DNA of 64,000 bases, taken from the NCBI GenBank assembly GCA_020636195.1, contig JACJYH010000004.1, positions 248,001 to 312,000 of the forward strand. The letters are read 5' to 3'. The position numbers were made by a program, and so were the translations under genes. Position 1 is the first letter of the stretch; each line of letters opens with the position of its first letter. The DNA comes from Lewinellaceae bacterium (lineage in GTDB: Bacteria > Bacteroidota > Bacteroidia > Chitinophagales > Saprospiraceae). The notes under the pieces were generated by a model. That model was not told where the DNA came from, searched no databases, and worked only from the letters and a program-made list of their open reading frames with translations. Below are positions 8,420 through 22,600 of this stretch, in pieces.

Positions 8420-10450
8420 ATGCGTTGGGATGGTGTTTTTAGGCATTCGAAATTGATCGTTAATAATTGCACAAGGGTTGCTATCATATGTGTTCTGTTC
8501 CTTGTTGCGGAACAAGGATTTGGTCAGTTTTTGCCGCCACCTATCCAAAAAAAAAGTGACCCAAAAAAAATTACAATTCACAGCAATGACAATCAAATCA
8601 TTGATGGTTCTGTAGATCCACCGATTCAATATCTCAATGGCAATGTAAAAATATTCCATAGCAATACTTTTATGTTTTGTGATAGTGCCATTATTCGGGG
8701 CAATTTACTCAGGATGTATGGAAATGTGTCTTTATTACAGAATGATACAATACGTATTTTCGCTGATTCTATTTTTTACAATGGAGATATGCTCAAAGCT
8801 TTTTTATTCAACAGAGTTTATCTAGAGAATGGCAACAATAAATCTCTTTTTTCCTCATATTTGGAATACGATGTACAACAAAAAATTGGGATGTATCCTA
8901 CCAATGCAAAACTTATTGATGGTGACAATACATTGATTAGCAAAAGGGGAAAGTATTTTTTGAATGAGAAAAAAGCGGTATTTTACAACAATGTAGAAAT
9001 TACTGGAAAGGAGAATTTTCGGCTTGTCACAGATTCGATTTCATACCAAACAGATATAGAGAAAACCAATTTTCTTGCCCCTGTTTACATAAGATCAGAT
9101 AGTAGTGAATTATACTCTAACACCGGGTGGTTTGACATTAAAAATGAAATAGGTGATTTCTATGGAAATGCTCAATACAGAAAAGGAAATACCAATGCAT
9201 TGGCAGATACTATCTCATACAATGGCTTAGAAAAAATGATACACTTGAAAAGTACAGGGCTGAGTCAGTATATTTCAGACACAGATACGGCTTTCGCAAA
9301 ACGTATTTTGTATGACAGGTCAAATGAGTTATTTACTTTAATCGATTCATCATGGTACCACAATAAAAATAATGATGTGAAAGGGAATGTCATATTCTTC
9401 GATAAAAAATCAGATCTTTTTAAGGTTTCTGGAAGAGCCACCATTATGGATGGGGCAAATATTATCCAAGGTGACACTGTAAACTATGATAAATTAGCGA
9501 AATTTGGCAAAGCCAATGGCCACGTTTTTTGGCAGGACACATCTTCAAAAGTGGCTGTAAAATCGGATTTGTTAGAGTTTAAAGGTGAGCAAAATTACCT
9601 CTTGGCCCATAATTTCATTGGAAGACCTATGTTTTTGTCTTTTTCAGATGCGGATACGCTTTTTATGAAAGCAGATACTTTGAAATCTAAAAAAGAAATT
9701 ACACCGAGAGTTAGAATTTTGAGCGAAGGCGAAAAATATGCTTTGAGTGATGATACTTTGAACATCAAATATAATGTGAAAAATGATTCAATTGCATTCA
9801 ACGACCATCCTGAGAGGTTTGCATCAATTTCGGATTCATTGTTATCAAAAGTTGAAATCTTCGGAGACACCATTCTATATCCGGTTATTGATACAACCGT
9901 GAAATTTTATGGATTGCACGATGTTAGAATACTGAAATCTGATCTACAAGCTACTTGTGATTCCTTGGTTTTTAACCAATCTGACTCAATTTTTATACTT
10001 TACAAACAACCTTTCGTTTGGTCAGATAGTAGCCAATTACGCGGTGACACCATTTCTGTTTTTATAAAAAATGGTAAAGTTGACATGTTAGATGTGACAA
10101 GCAATGCTTTGGCTTTAAATAGTACTGATCTTCAATTTTTTAATCAATTGAGCGGGAGAAAGTTAATCTCATTATTTAACAATGGGAAAATGAGTAATAT
10201 GTCAGTATTTGGAAATGCTCAAATGGTGTACTATCTTCAAGACAACAAAAAAGCATATATTGGTGTCAATACAACTGAATCATCTAGGATTACTTTTTAC
10301 TTTGAAAACAATAAAATCATTCACACCAAAGAGTACATTGAACCCCGCTCAAAGGTATTCCCAATGCAAAAGGTGAATCATGATAATCTCAAGCTAAAGG
10401 GCTTCATTTGGAATGATGAGAATAGACCAAAGTCAAAATTGGACTTATAA
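8420..10450 (+). CDS. OstA/LptA-like LPS-transport protein
   Basis: From the ATG at 8420 the product is 676 residues. An in-frame TTG at 8393 would add nine residues ahead of the signal peptide and is less likely. The signal peptide ends near VAEQGFGQ. The body is a long series of beta-strand repeats of the OstA-like type, with recurring patterns such as GNVKIFHSNTFMFCDSAII, MYGNVSLLQNDT and ADTISYNG, as in the beta-jellyroll of LptA and the N-domain of LptD. Bacteroidota carry such extended OstA-like proteins, thought to take part in lipopolysaccharide transport across the periplasm. There is no obvious C-terminal beta-barrel. The kdsB gene for LPS Kdo activation lies about 18 kb downstream. 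Confidence 0.8.
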   Translation: MRWDGVFRHSKLIVNNCTRVAIICVLFLVAEQGFGQFLPPPIQKKSDPKKITIHSNDNQIIDGSVDPPIQYLNGNVKIFHSNTFMFCDSAIIRGNLLRMYGNVSLLQNDTIRIFADSIFYNGDMLKAFLFNRVYLENGNNKSLFSSYLEYDVQQKIGMYPTNAKLIDGDNTLISKRGKYFLNEKKAVFYNNVEITGKENFRLVTDSISYQTDIEKTNFLAPVYIRSDSSELYSNTGWFDIKNEIGDFYGNAQYRKGNTNALADTISYNGLEKMIHLKSTGLSQYISDTDTAFAKRILYDRSNELFTLIDSSWYHNKNNDVKGNVIFFDKKSDLFKVSGRATIMDGANIIQGDTVNYDKLAKFGKANGHVFWQDTSSKVAVKSDLLEFKGEQNYLLAHNFIGRPMFLSFSDADTLFMKADTLKSKKEITPRVRILSEGEKYALSDDTLNIKYNVKNDSIAFNDHPERFASISDSLLSKVEIFGDTILYPVIDTTVKFYGLHDVRILKSDLQATCDSLVFNQSDSIFILYKQPFVWSDSSQLRGDTISVFIKNGKVDMLDVTSNALALNSTDLQFFNQLSGRKLISLFNNGKMSNMSVFGNAQMVYYLQDNKKAYIGVNTTESSRITFYFENNKIIHTKEYIEPRSKVFPMQKVNHDNLKLKGFIWNDENRPKSKLDL

Positions 10451-10564
10451 CTATTTTTTTTATCTACCAAATAAGGACAAATAAAATCTATTGAAATATC
10501 GAAACTATTGATAGATAATAGTTTATATACTAAAAAAAATATTATAAAAAATTATTTAATTTAT

Positions 10565-10596
10565 TTTGGATTATGGTAGAATAGGCTCTATCTTTG
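10565..10596 (+). promoter_or_regulatory. Bacteroidota-type promoter of the giant secreted-protein gene
   Basis: TTTG (10565-10568), a 20-base spacer, then TATCTTTG (10589-10596) matches the TTTG-N19/20-TAnnTTTG promoter of Bacteroidota primary sigma factors. It lies 42 bases before the ATG, leaving a short leader. Confidence 0.65.
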
Positions 10597-10638
10597 CACA
10601 AGCGTAAGCTTTTTTTTAGAACCATAACTTAACCTAAA

Positions 10639-13600
10639 ATGATAAGTATTAGAACCGCAAAGGTAGCTTGTATAATGCTATTAATTATGCTACCTTTTTT
10701 CAACTATGCACAAACACCCCAAAAAGTTTATTTCGAAGTCCCACAGTCAAGCATTAGTGCATTAGATAATGCTATCGATGTTGATTTAAGGGGAAATATT
10801 GGAGAAGGAATTCCTATAAAAATTTATTCTCCTGATGGACAAGCTAATTATTTCTATTTTTTCAAAAATCACACGATGAGTCAAGAAATGGAAATTGATT
10901 ATCCTGAGGTTAGAACATATTCAGGGTATTCGACTTCTGGTGCGGAAAGTGTAATGAACATTTTAGTTAATAATGGAGAATTAAGCGGCTTTACTATCTG
11001 GGAAAACGGTCTTCCAATGCAAATTAGGAAAGATGGACTTCAGTACTATTCTGAGTACGTATCTGCAGAGCCATACCAATGCTTTGTTCAAGATGGAAGT
11101 TTTCGAAATGAAAATTCTGGGTCGAGAACCGCATCCAATGGTGGTACTTTGAAGACTTATGATTTAGCAATAGTTATTACAGATGAGTTTGAAGCTAATT
11201 TTGGTGGTGCAGGTGCTGTTGCTGCCGCTATGAACGTGGTGAATGAAGCAAACGTGATCTATAATCGAGAATTGGCAATTAATTTTACTGCTACTGTCCG
11301 TCCGGAAACTTCTTCATTTGATATCATTCCTCCTGGAAGTGCTAGCGCAAGTTATGGTAGCACGGTTGTAAGTGCATATTTTACTTCAACAGAATATGAT
11401 TTGGGCCATGTTTTTCATTATATCTCTTCTGGATGGTCGGGACAGGCTGGACTAGGAGTTGTTTGTGATAACTCGGGTTCTCCAATAAATAAAGCAAAAG
11501 GTTGGTCTCAAGGTGTTGATTTAAGTTATTCATTTGTTTCGACAGTTGTGCATGAAGTTGCACACATGTTTAGTGCAACCCATACCTTCAACTCAAATCA
11601 TGCTACAGTATGTGGGCCTAGCTTAAATGCTGCTACTTCCTATGAACCAGGTTCCGGAACTACTATAATGGCGTATCCTGGAGTATGTTCCGCTGGTGTT
11701 GGTATTGTAGGAGATAATATCACGAATTCAAGCGGTGGCATTATCTATCAATCATCCCCTTATTTTCATATCTCTAGTTTAGAGCAAATGGTCTCATATG
11801 CAAATGGTGCCGGAAATGCATGTCCTACGACAGCATCAAGTGGTAACACGCCACCTATTGCGGATGCAAACCCCTGCTCTGCAGGTTCTCCGATTACCAT
11901 TCCGATTAATACACCTTTTGAACTGACTGGGGCATATACAGATGCTGATGGTGATGCTGTAACATATTGCTGGGAACAATTTGATGCTGGTCCGCCACAC
12001 GGTGGTCCTGCTGTTGCATGTGCTTCCACGACAGGTCCAATTTTTAGAAGTTATCCACCTACATCAAGTCCTACAAGGTCTTTTCCATCTCTACAGTATG
12101 TGCTTAATAATTCCAATATACCGACTCCTTCATCAGTGGGTGAATGTTTGCCTTCTGTTGCAAGAACTTTAAATTTCAAATTAACTGTTAGGGATAATAA
12201 CTCGGGAGGTGGAGGTATACATTGTGATGCTATCCAATTGAATGTCAGTGGCGCGGCTGGTCCCCTTGCAGTAACTTCCCCTAACACAAATGTCACTTGG
12301 TCAGCCGGAAGCTCACAAACTGTAACTTGGTCTGTGGCAAATACTGATGCCATTTGTAATACTGTAAATATATTATTATCCATTGATGGTGGATATACAT
12401 ATCCATATGTTCTTGCGACATCTACAGCAAATGATGGTAGTGAGTCTATTACCGTACCAATGAATGCACCCAACGGCGCCACAGCTAGGGTTAAAGTTGA
12501 AAGTGCATGCATGACTTGTGTTAAATTTTTTGACGTTAGTAATGTAAACTTTACAATAACAAGTGCTTGTATGGTGGCTGGAAGTAATATTTGCAGTGAC
12601 AGTCCTATATCCGCTCCAACAGGTGATGCAACATTAAATTTAGGATTGAGCCAGTCCTATGGTAATGCCATTACATCTAAAACATTGACAACTTCTGGAA
12701 GTAACGTCAGTTCAGCTTTTAATCTCACTCCAGCTGCTTCAGGACCTGGGACATGTACCTCCCTCAATTTTTCCTATGCCCAGAATTCCGTCAAAATAAA
12801 AATAAGTGAGGCCGGAACATACACATTTACTTTAGGCAGTGCAAAAATTTTTTCAGTCTATGATGGTACTTATATGTCTGCGTCACCTTGTACAAATTAT
12901 ATTGGTTCGACTGCTTATGACTTAGATGGTGTACCTGGGGGATCAGTTTCATTCACTAGTCAAGTGACGCTCACTCTTAATAATGCATGTGGTGATTATA
13001 CACTTGTTTTATTTGCAGCAAGTGGAACTACTGAAACTGTTACAATTACAGCCCCATCAGGAGCAATTGTTTATGAAAATATTCCTCAGACAGCACCAGA
13101 CTACTCTTATACATATGTAGCTGTCAATACAGCAACTGGTTTGATTGATGCTGTTAGTGCAACATCAGACTTTACTGCTTTGGCTGCTGGCGATTACTGT
13201 GTTTATGGCATTCATTATTATTCCGGAACATCAAATTCTCCTGGAAATGTTGATCCTTCAACTTTCGTTGGTCAAAGCATAAGTGCATTGATTGCATCAG
13301 GTAATTGCCTACTAGCTTCATCAAATTGTAAACCAATGGCTATTACTGGCTCGTGTCCAACATTGGATACTGCACCACCGAACGTTACAATTATAAATAG
13401 TACATGTGACGCTACCTGTACAGTGAGTGGTGGTGTCATCAATGCAGTGACAGGAACACCTTGCCCAACTGGATCAACTTTGCAATATAGTGTAAATGGA
13501 GGAGCTTGGTCAACAACCGTGCCTACATATGCACAAACAGGTCCTGCACAAAGCATAGAAACAAGATGTTTATGTGATCTTGATGGTACAACAGCTAGTC

Positions 13601-16600
13601 CACCATCCACTGCAGTAGTGACTGTTCCCGGAACATGTGTGAATCCATCTGCGCCAATGATAACAATAGTGAATAATGTTTGTCCTTCAACAGATGGTAC
13701 AATTTCTGCGACCGGATGCGGAGCTGGAACCACCCTTGAATGGGCGACTAGTGCCGCAGGCCCATGGAGTACTACAGTTCCGACATATACTACAACTGCC
13801 TTTACAGTATATGCCAGATGTAGAGATAATACAACAAACTGTGTAAGCACGACAGCATCGGCTACGACCGCACCTGTAGCATGTTGTCCAACATTGGATA
13901 CTGCACCTCCGAATGTCACGGTAGTAAATAGTACATGTGATGCTACCTGTACAGTGAGTGGTGGTGTGATCAATGCTGTAACAGGTACACCTTGCCCAAC
14001 TGGATCAACCTTGCAATACAGTGTAAATGGTGGAGCTTGGTCAACATCTGTTCCTACATATGCACAAACAGGTCCTGCACAAAGCATAGAAACAAGATGT
14101 TTATGTGATCTTGATGGTACAACAGCTAGTCCTTCATCCACTGCAGTAGTGACTGTTCCCGGGACATGTGTGAATCCATCTGCGCCAATGATAACAATAG
14201 TGAATAATGTTTGTCCTTCAACAGATGGTACAATTTCTGCGACCGGATGCGGAGCTGGAACCACCCTTGAATGGGCGACTAGTGCCGCAGGCCCATGGAG
14301 TACTACAGTTCCGACATATACTACAACTGCCTTTACAGTATATGCCAGATGTAGAGATAATACAACAAACTGTGTAAGCACGACAGCATCGGCTACGACC
14401 GCACCTGTAGCATGTTGTCCAACATTGGATACTGCACCTCCGAATGTCACGGTAGTAAATAGTACATGTGATGCTACCTGTACAGTGAGTGGTGGTGTGA
14501 TCAATGCTGTAACAGGTACACCTTGCCCAACTGGATCAACCTTGCAATACAGTGTAAATGGTGGAGCTTGGTCAACATCTGTTCCTACATATGCACAAAC
14601 AGGTCCTGCACAAAGCATAGAAACAAGATGTTTATGTGATCTTGATGGTACAACAGCTAGTCCTTCATCCACTGCAGTAGTGACTGTTCCCGGGACATGT
14701 GTGAATCCATCTGCGCCAATGATAACAATAGTGAATAATGTTTGTCCTTCAACAGATGGTACAATTTCTGCGACCGGATGCGGAGCTGGAACCACCCTTG
14801 AATGGGCGACTAGTGCCGCAGGCCCATGGAGTACTACAGTTCCGACATATACAACAACTGCCTTTACAGTATATGCCAGATGTAGAGAAAATACAACAAA
14901 CTGTGTTAGTACGACAGCATCGGCAACCACCGCACCTGCTTTGTGCGGTTGTCCTGATTTAATGTTTGTAAATTGTAATGATCCTGTTACAATAGATTTT
15001 ACTGGTTTTGGAGGAGCTGGTTTTTCTCCAACGCCTACATCTGCACAGCTTTGTTCTAATCATTGGGCTTGGACAGGTTGGTCTAATGGTAGTCTAAGTT
15101 TTGGTGGTACACAAACTACGGCAAATACAGATTACACAAGAGGAAATACCAATACAGGTGGAGTGACTACCGGAGGTATCTATTCTTATAACAATGGAGC
15201 CTTGTATATACAACCTGGAGGTAGTGATTGGGCACCAGGTACGGTTACCTTGCGTATTTTAAATACAAGTGGAATGACTATCACTGCTTTTGATGTTGCT
15301 TATGATTTGTTAGTAAGAAACGATCAAGGACGCAGTAATAGCTTTAATTTCTCATATTCTACAGATGATATTACATATATTCCTGTATCTTCTTTGGATT
15401 ATACTTCTCCTGATGTAGCTGATGCCAGTCCAAGTGTAACCACGATTCCTAAAGCAGCAACTTTAACCAGTTTAAACGTAGCTGATGGAGCTTATATATA
15501 CTTTAGATGGTCAGGTGCAGATGTCTCCGGTTCAGGTTCTCGTGATGAGTTTGGTTTAGACAATCTTTCATTCACACCAAGTTGCTTAACTTGTCCTGAT
15601 CTTTCTACAGCACCAAATAACGTTACTATTTCGAGTGAAAGTGTTTGTATTGATTGTATTCAAAGTGGTGGAGTTATTACACCAGCCATTGATAATTGTC
15701 CTGATGGATCCACTTTACAATATTCAATTGATGGTGGAACAACTTGGAGTTCTATAGCTCCTACATATGATCAAGATGGTCCATCACAAAGTATAATTAC
15801 AAGATGCTTATGCGATATTGATGAAAATGTTTTCAGCCCTTCCAGTTCGCCTGTTGCCACAAATCCTGGAACGTGTCCTGCATCTTGTTTTTTCACATTT
15901 GAAATAACAGATCCTTGTTCTTGTAATAATGACGCGACAATAGCAGGTAATGATGGTACGTTTTCTGAGGTAATTACGGTAACAGGTGTCAGCGGTCAAA
16001 CAATAACTGCGACATGTTCTTCATGTACACCAACGACTATTACTTTTACTGAAACTTCTCCCGGGACTTATGAATCTATTACATTTACTCATATAGATAA
16101 TGTAGGGTATATAGCGGAGATATTTGCAAATGGAGTTTCCATAGGCATGGTTTCAAATATTTGTGCTTACCCTGACGTAGCAATTGACCCAATAGGTCCA
16201 TTTGGTAATTGTGATGGTCAAGATGATGTGATATTAATGGCTACTATAACAGGAGATGATGGTACGGGTACTTATTCTTGGTCTGGTCCAGGTGTCAGTA
16301 GTACTGTCTTTAACCCTGCTGGATTACCAGTTGGATTAACAACAATTAATCTATCTTACACTGGTGTGAATAACGGAAATATATCTCCTGATGGTGTCAC
16401 ACCAGCATATCCAGGTTGTATTCAACCTGCTGCCATTGAAGTGGAAATATTGCCTTTACCTACACCTCCTGTTGTGAGTAATATTGAAGTTTGTGAAGGA
16501 GAAAGTACAAATATACATGTGGAGTCTAGTTCTGGAATGCCTGGTATGGAAATGCCCGTATTTATTACCTATGACTTTGAAACCGAAGTAGTCACAGGAG

Positions 16601-19600
16601 TAACTTCAGACATAGGGGCTCCATTTGTGACAGCAATTGATGCTACTATAGGTCCCGGCCACGTGAGTCCGCCAACATTTCCGGCAGGAAATAATCCTAC
16701 ACCAATAGATGCTTTTTCTGCAAACAATTGGGGAATGACCTTTGATCCTATGGATTATTTCCAGTTCTGCGTGTCAGCTGCAGCAGGTTATCAATTAGAT
16801 GTCAGCCAAATTCAATTTGATCTCAGGAGTTCAGGCACTGGACCGATGACTTACCAAGTTGCATACTCAACCGATGGCGTTAACTTTACAAATGGAGGCT
16901 CAGGAGCAATTCCAACATCATTCACGACAAATCCAATGTTTACGGAAGCCATTGGCGTGTTAGATGCAAGTCAAGTTTGTATTCGTATTTATGCATTTGG
17001 TTCAACTTCAGCTACTGGAACATTAAGAATTGATAATGTTGAAATTTCTGCAAGTGTTCAACAGTTGCCAAATCCTGGCACCTATAATTTTTATGATGCT
17101 GATCCAAGTACTTCCACTGCACCACCTTTAGCATCAGGGAATGATTACGATCCTATGACGACACCAGATGGCAGTCCTCAATCCATATGGATTACTTGCA
17201 TAGATCCAATTACTGGATGTGAAAGTGAACCAACTGTTATTACTGTAACCGTATTTGCAAGCCCTACATTGGATATCATAGATCCAAATCCGGTTTGTTT
17301 TCCTGAGACTGTAAATATCTTTGATATTGAATATAACGAGACACCAGCTGGAGGAGCCTTTACATATTATGGAACTATGGAAGACGCCATTGCAAATATG
17401 AATCCTATCACAACAGGATTGGATGCAATAGATCAATCCACAACATTATATGTGAGTTATGACGTTGGAGGAGATTGTATAGCATACGGAGTAATACAAA
17501 TAACTGTAAATCCATTACCATTGCCACCAGTTGTACCTACAACGGTAAGTTCATGTACGGGAATTTCTACAGCCATTGATATTGACCAAACTCCATTGCA
17601 AGTAAATTACTTATGGGATTTTGAAACAGATATTACAAGTCCAGGCATTACCAGTAATCCAATTATTACTACAAATGGAGAAATTCAATCTGCTGGTGGT
17701 GGATTAACCGGAGTAGGTTTTCAAGCGGCTGGTTCAGGTTGCACAAATGCGATCACGTCTGCCGGATATGATATTACAAATGCGAGTTTGGCTGATGCAG
17801 TAGCTGATGACGAATATTTTGAGTTTTGTATCGGATCCGCAAATGCAGGTTTCAATTTCTTGGGCGTTTCAGGATTTGAATGGAGTAATCGATCTTCTGG
17901 AACAGGACCAATCAATTATGCCATTGTGGCTTCCTCTGATCCTTCAACTGCGCTAGTTTCTGGGATGTTTCTCGCAAATGCCGGATGCGTTAATTTGAGT
18001 GGCACTATTGGTTTAAATACCGAAACCTGCTATAGAATTTATTATTGGGGTGCTACCAATAGCGGAGGTACTTTGAGAATTGAAGATTTTACAATCATAG
18101 CCGAATATATGTCAACAGCCACTTATAATTGGTATGATGAAAATCCTGACTTGAATCCGAATGCAGTTCCTATTTTTTCAGGGACATCATTCAATCCTGA
18201 ATTAACTGCACAAGATTCTCCGCAAACATACTGGGTAAATTGTGTGGATCCTATTACAGGTTGTACTAGTATGGCTTCATCTACAGAATTATTGGTAGGG
18301 ATAACTCCGATAATGGAAGATGTTGAAGATCAAGTGTACTGTGCTGGAGCAACTGTTCCAAGTTACATTTTTGTCTCCGACCAACAAGGTGCCATCTTTA
18401 CCTGGACAAATGATAATACAACAATAGGTTTAGGAAGCAGTGGGACAGGAAATCTTCCTTCCTTTGTTGCGACCAATAACACATCAATAGCTCAAGTAGC
18501 CACAATTGAAGTAACACCTACATATACAATTGGTGGACTCACGTGTACAGGAGAACCTGTAATATTTACAATTACAGTAAATCCTATCCCAACTTCAACA
18601 GTTGCTATAACTGATGATTCAGGATTAGTTGATAATGATGGAATAATATGTCAAGGCGACATGGCAACTTTAACGGCTTCACCTGCAGGTGCAACTTATT
18701 CATGGAGCAATGGCGCTACTACGCAATCTATATCTACAGGAACGGCTGGTACATATACTGTCACGGTTACTGTTAATGGTTGTTATAGCATAGCAACTAG
18801 TACCATAGTCGTAAATCCAATTCCGGTTGTGAGCATAAGCGTTATCGAGTCATCGGGTACAGTTCCAAATGACGGAACAATTTATACAGGCTCTTCAGCT
18901 ATGCTTACGGCTACTGGAGGTGGTACCTACATGTGGAGTACCGGTGCAACAACACCAAGTATTTCTGTAACTCCGTCTGTTACCACTACATATACTGTTA
19001 CAGTGACAAATAGCTATGGATGTTTCACAGTTGCTAGTTTCACGATTACAGTTGTAGAGCCACCTTGCTTATTAGTATGCTCTGGAAATCAAGTAGTTAC
19101 ACTGACGAATGGAGCATGTTATTTCCAATTACCGAATTTAGTCACTTCTGCTGGTGTTTGTACATATTTTACAGTAAAACAGGTGAGTGGCCCACTTCCG
19201 GGAGCTCTTCTATACAAAGGAAGCTATTCGATTACATACCAATTGATATCAAATCTGGGAGAAATCATAGATGAATGTACGTTTACAGTTACGGTACAAG
19301 CGAATCCTGTTGTCATCAATAGTTTGACATGTAATGACCATATCAATATTTCAGCTGATCAAAATTGTGAAGTTACATTGAATCCTGATATGTTCCTTGA
19401 AGGAAATTCCTATTCATGTTATGCAGATTACCAAATAAATATATGGCCATTCAATAGTCAAGCAAACGCGATGTTGAATATACCACAAAATGAACCAATC
19501 AGTTTAGCTTGTGGTAACCATACGGTAGAAATAGTTGGCCCATCCGGAAACAAGTGTTGGGGTACTGTTACAGTGGAGGATAAGATAGCACCTGTAGTAG

Positions 19601-22600
19601 TGTGTAACTGCGTGGATATGCCGGTAAATACACCAATAACAGGCTTTACAGGAAGCATAGCTTTGACGGATTCGTTTTTTGCCAGACCAAATGGTACTAC
19701 ACCAGGAAGTTGCTCAGCAGGTGTAGGTCCAGATTATTATGATGCTTACACATTCCAAGTTACCACGACAGGTACATATACCTTCAATGCGGCAGGAAGC
19801 AATGGCGATACATATGCAATTTTGTACCAAGCACCTTTTGATCCAAATAATCCATGTACTAATTTCATAGCCGCCAATGATGATGGAGCAGGTGGTTTAG
19901 ATCCATTGATTACAGTCACACTTACTGCTGGCGTGAATTATGTCTATGTCTTTACAACTTTTGGTACGAACATAGCCACGGGCAATTACACAGTAAATAT
20001 CACAGGAGTAGGACAAGCACAAATCGTTACCAATCCTGCTGACGCACCTGAGTGCCAATTTAAGTGTTATGACTTAGACGTTGTGAAGAATGAGACAGTA
20101 GCAATGTTGACAGGTGCATCACAAAACAAAGCAGTATTGACGAAAATGCCGGCAGCGTACGATGCTTGTGGAGCAATGTCAATGTCTTTTGAAGATGCAG
20201 TTGAAACTGAAAAATGTGGAGACACAAAATTACGTAGAACATGGACATACACAGATGCTAAAGGAAATAAAGCATACTGTACACAGACATTTACTTTTGC
20301 ACCAATTACACCATTGGATTTGACACCACCAACATACTTGGTAGAGTTATCATGTGGAGTAAATACAGATCCTGCGAGCATAGCAGCCTTGAAAGATATG
20401 GATTCAAGACTACAGCCTGCGAGCAGCACAAACATAGGCGCATATTATGATGATTATGCACAGACACCTACAGTAGTAGAATTACATGAGGGTTACCCAT
20501 ATGCATACTTCACATACCAACAGATTGGATATGATGGAAAATTCCATGCACAGAAGGTAGATCCAAATATCTGCGAAGTATTCACAACATATACCGACAC
20601 TAACTTCCCTGTATGTGGAGCAGGTTGTGGTGGTAACATGAAAATAGTGAGAGACTGGAGATTGTTAGACTGGTGTACACAGACAACCTATACATATACA
20701 CAAGTGATCAAAGCAGTTGATGACAAAGCACCAACATTTGGAGTGAAGGATGCAACAGTGAGCGTAAGTCCATGGGGATGTGTAGCTAGTTACAATGTAG
20801 ACAATCCATGGGAATTACAAGACAACTGTGCGAAAGCAGAGGAATTGTCATGGACAGTAAAAGTACCTGCAGGCGTTACATTGAGTGGCGTACAAGGTAA
20901 TTATGTGTTAGGAAACTTGACAAAAGGAACCCATACAATCACATATATCGCAACAGACTGTTGTGGAAACGTAGCACAGAAAGATGCAACAATCACAGTC
21001 ATCGATGCAAGTGCACCGGTAGCGATAGCTAAGCAAAACATTGTATTGAGCTTGACAGGTAGCGGCACAGCAGCAGACGGAGCAGCGAAGTTGTACGGAC
21101 ACCAAATAGACAACGGCTCATATGACCACTGTTCAGAGGTCAGATTCGAGGTGAGAAGAGTTGACGGAGGCTCATGTGGCAATGAAGGTGTAAACGGTTG
21201 GAATAACAACAGCACATTCAATGGCAACAACTTCCCTAACGAGGTACCTGGAGCAATCTGGTTCCACCCAATGGATAGTAGATATACCACAGCAGATGGC
21301 AACTATGACACCGATGGTGGCGAGTTTGTGAAGTTCTGTTGTGAGGACATCCCTGCAGGTCAGGAGTATGGTTTACATGATGTAGAGTTACGAGTATGGG
21401 ATGATGGTAATATGAATGGTATCTATGGTGATAACTTGATCATAGATGGCATGAAGGACAATTACAATACCACATGGGTAACAGTAAGAGTAGAGAACAA
21501 GTTACCACCTCACTTAGTATGTCCACCGGATGTAGAGGTAACATGTGACATGGAGTTGAACCTAAGCGTAGGAGAAGACACCAATGTCAATGATGTTGAC
21601 TTGACGATGACAGGATACCCACATGCAACAGACCTATGTAATGGCTTAGACGTTACATACAGAGACGCATGGGTAGGCACATATGACGAGATCTGTAAGT
21701 CAGGAACGATCAGAAGAACGTTTACAGCGAAGAAAGGAAGTGTAAGTGTAACATGTGTACAATACATCACAGTAGTGACAAGAACCTTCCCATTCACAGT
21801 AACCTTCCCACAAGATGGACAGACAACAGCATGGGATAGATGTGGATTCAGTATAGATGACCTCAATGATCAGAACAACTTCTTGATCAAGCGACCAGTT
21901 GTGAACAATGGCCCATGTGACATCGTATTGGAAAATGTGAAGATAGACACATTCTTGAATGAGAATGGAGCATGTAAGAAGTGGAAAGTGACGTACAATT
22001 ACTTGAACTGGTGTACTAAGGAGGAAAAAGGCCCATTTGTACACTACTATACCTTCAAGGATGTAGAGGCACCGGTATTGACATGTAACAATCAGATGTT
22101 TGCAGCCAATCCATTGGCATCAAATCCAAATGGCGCATGTTATGGCAGCGTAGTACTAGAGGCATCAGCAACCGATCCATTGATATGTGCAGAGGAGAGC
22201 TGGGTTAAGTGGCAAGTATTTGCAGACTTATGGGCCAATGGAACAGTAGACAGATTGGGAAGTACGTTTGTAAACAAAGCCTACAATGGTATCTGGGTAT
22301 ATGTACCTAAGTACACAGCAACAGGAGCATTGAATCCGGCATGGACGAACTTACAGACATTACATCCGAACGTAGTATTGGCAGATGATCTTTATGTAAC
22401 ATACATCAAGCCATCCGCAGCGAGCGGTGGAACAGTGAAGTTACCGGCCTTCGATCTATTGGGTGAGAATATCAACCACAAAGTATTGTGGAAGGTAACA
22501 GATGGTTGTGGTAACGTAGATCAGTGTGAGAGCACAATCATGTCAGTGGACAAGAAAGCGCCAACACCATACTGTGTAAGCGTACATACAGCGATCATGC

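Noticed and set aside
13272..14930. Long 552-codon open frame on the minus strand
   Set aside because: It is the antisense shadow of the three tandem repeats of the giant gene, with the same 177-residue periodicity and no domain identity of its own.
13354..14946. Regular repeats considered as CRISPR or satellite
   Set aside because: The 531-bp units are in frame and encode cysteine-containing domains within one protein; no spacer structure or cas genes.
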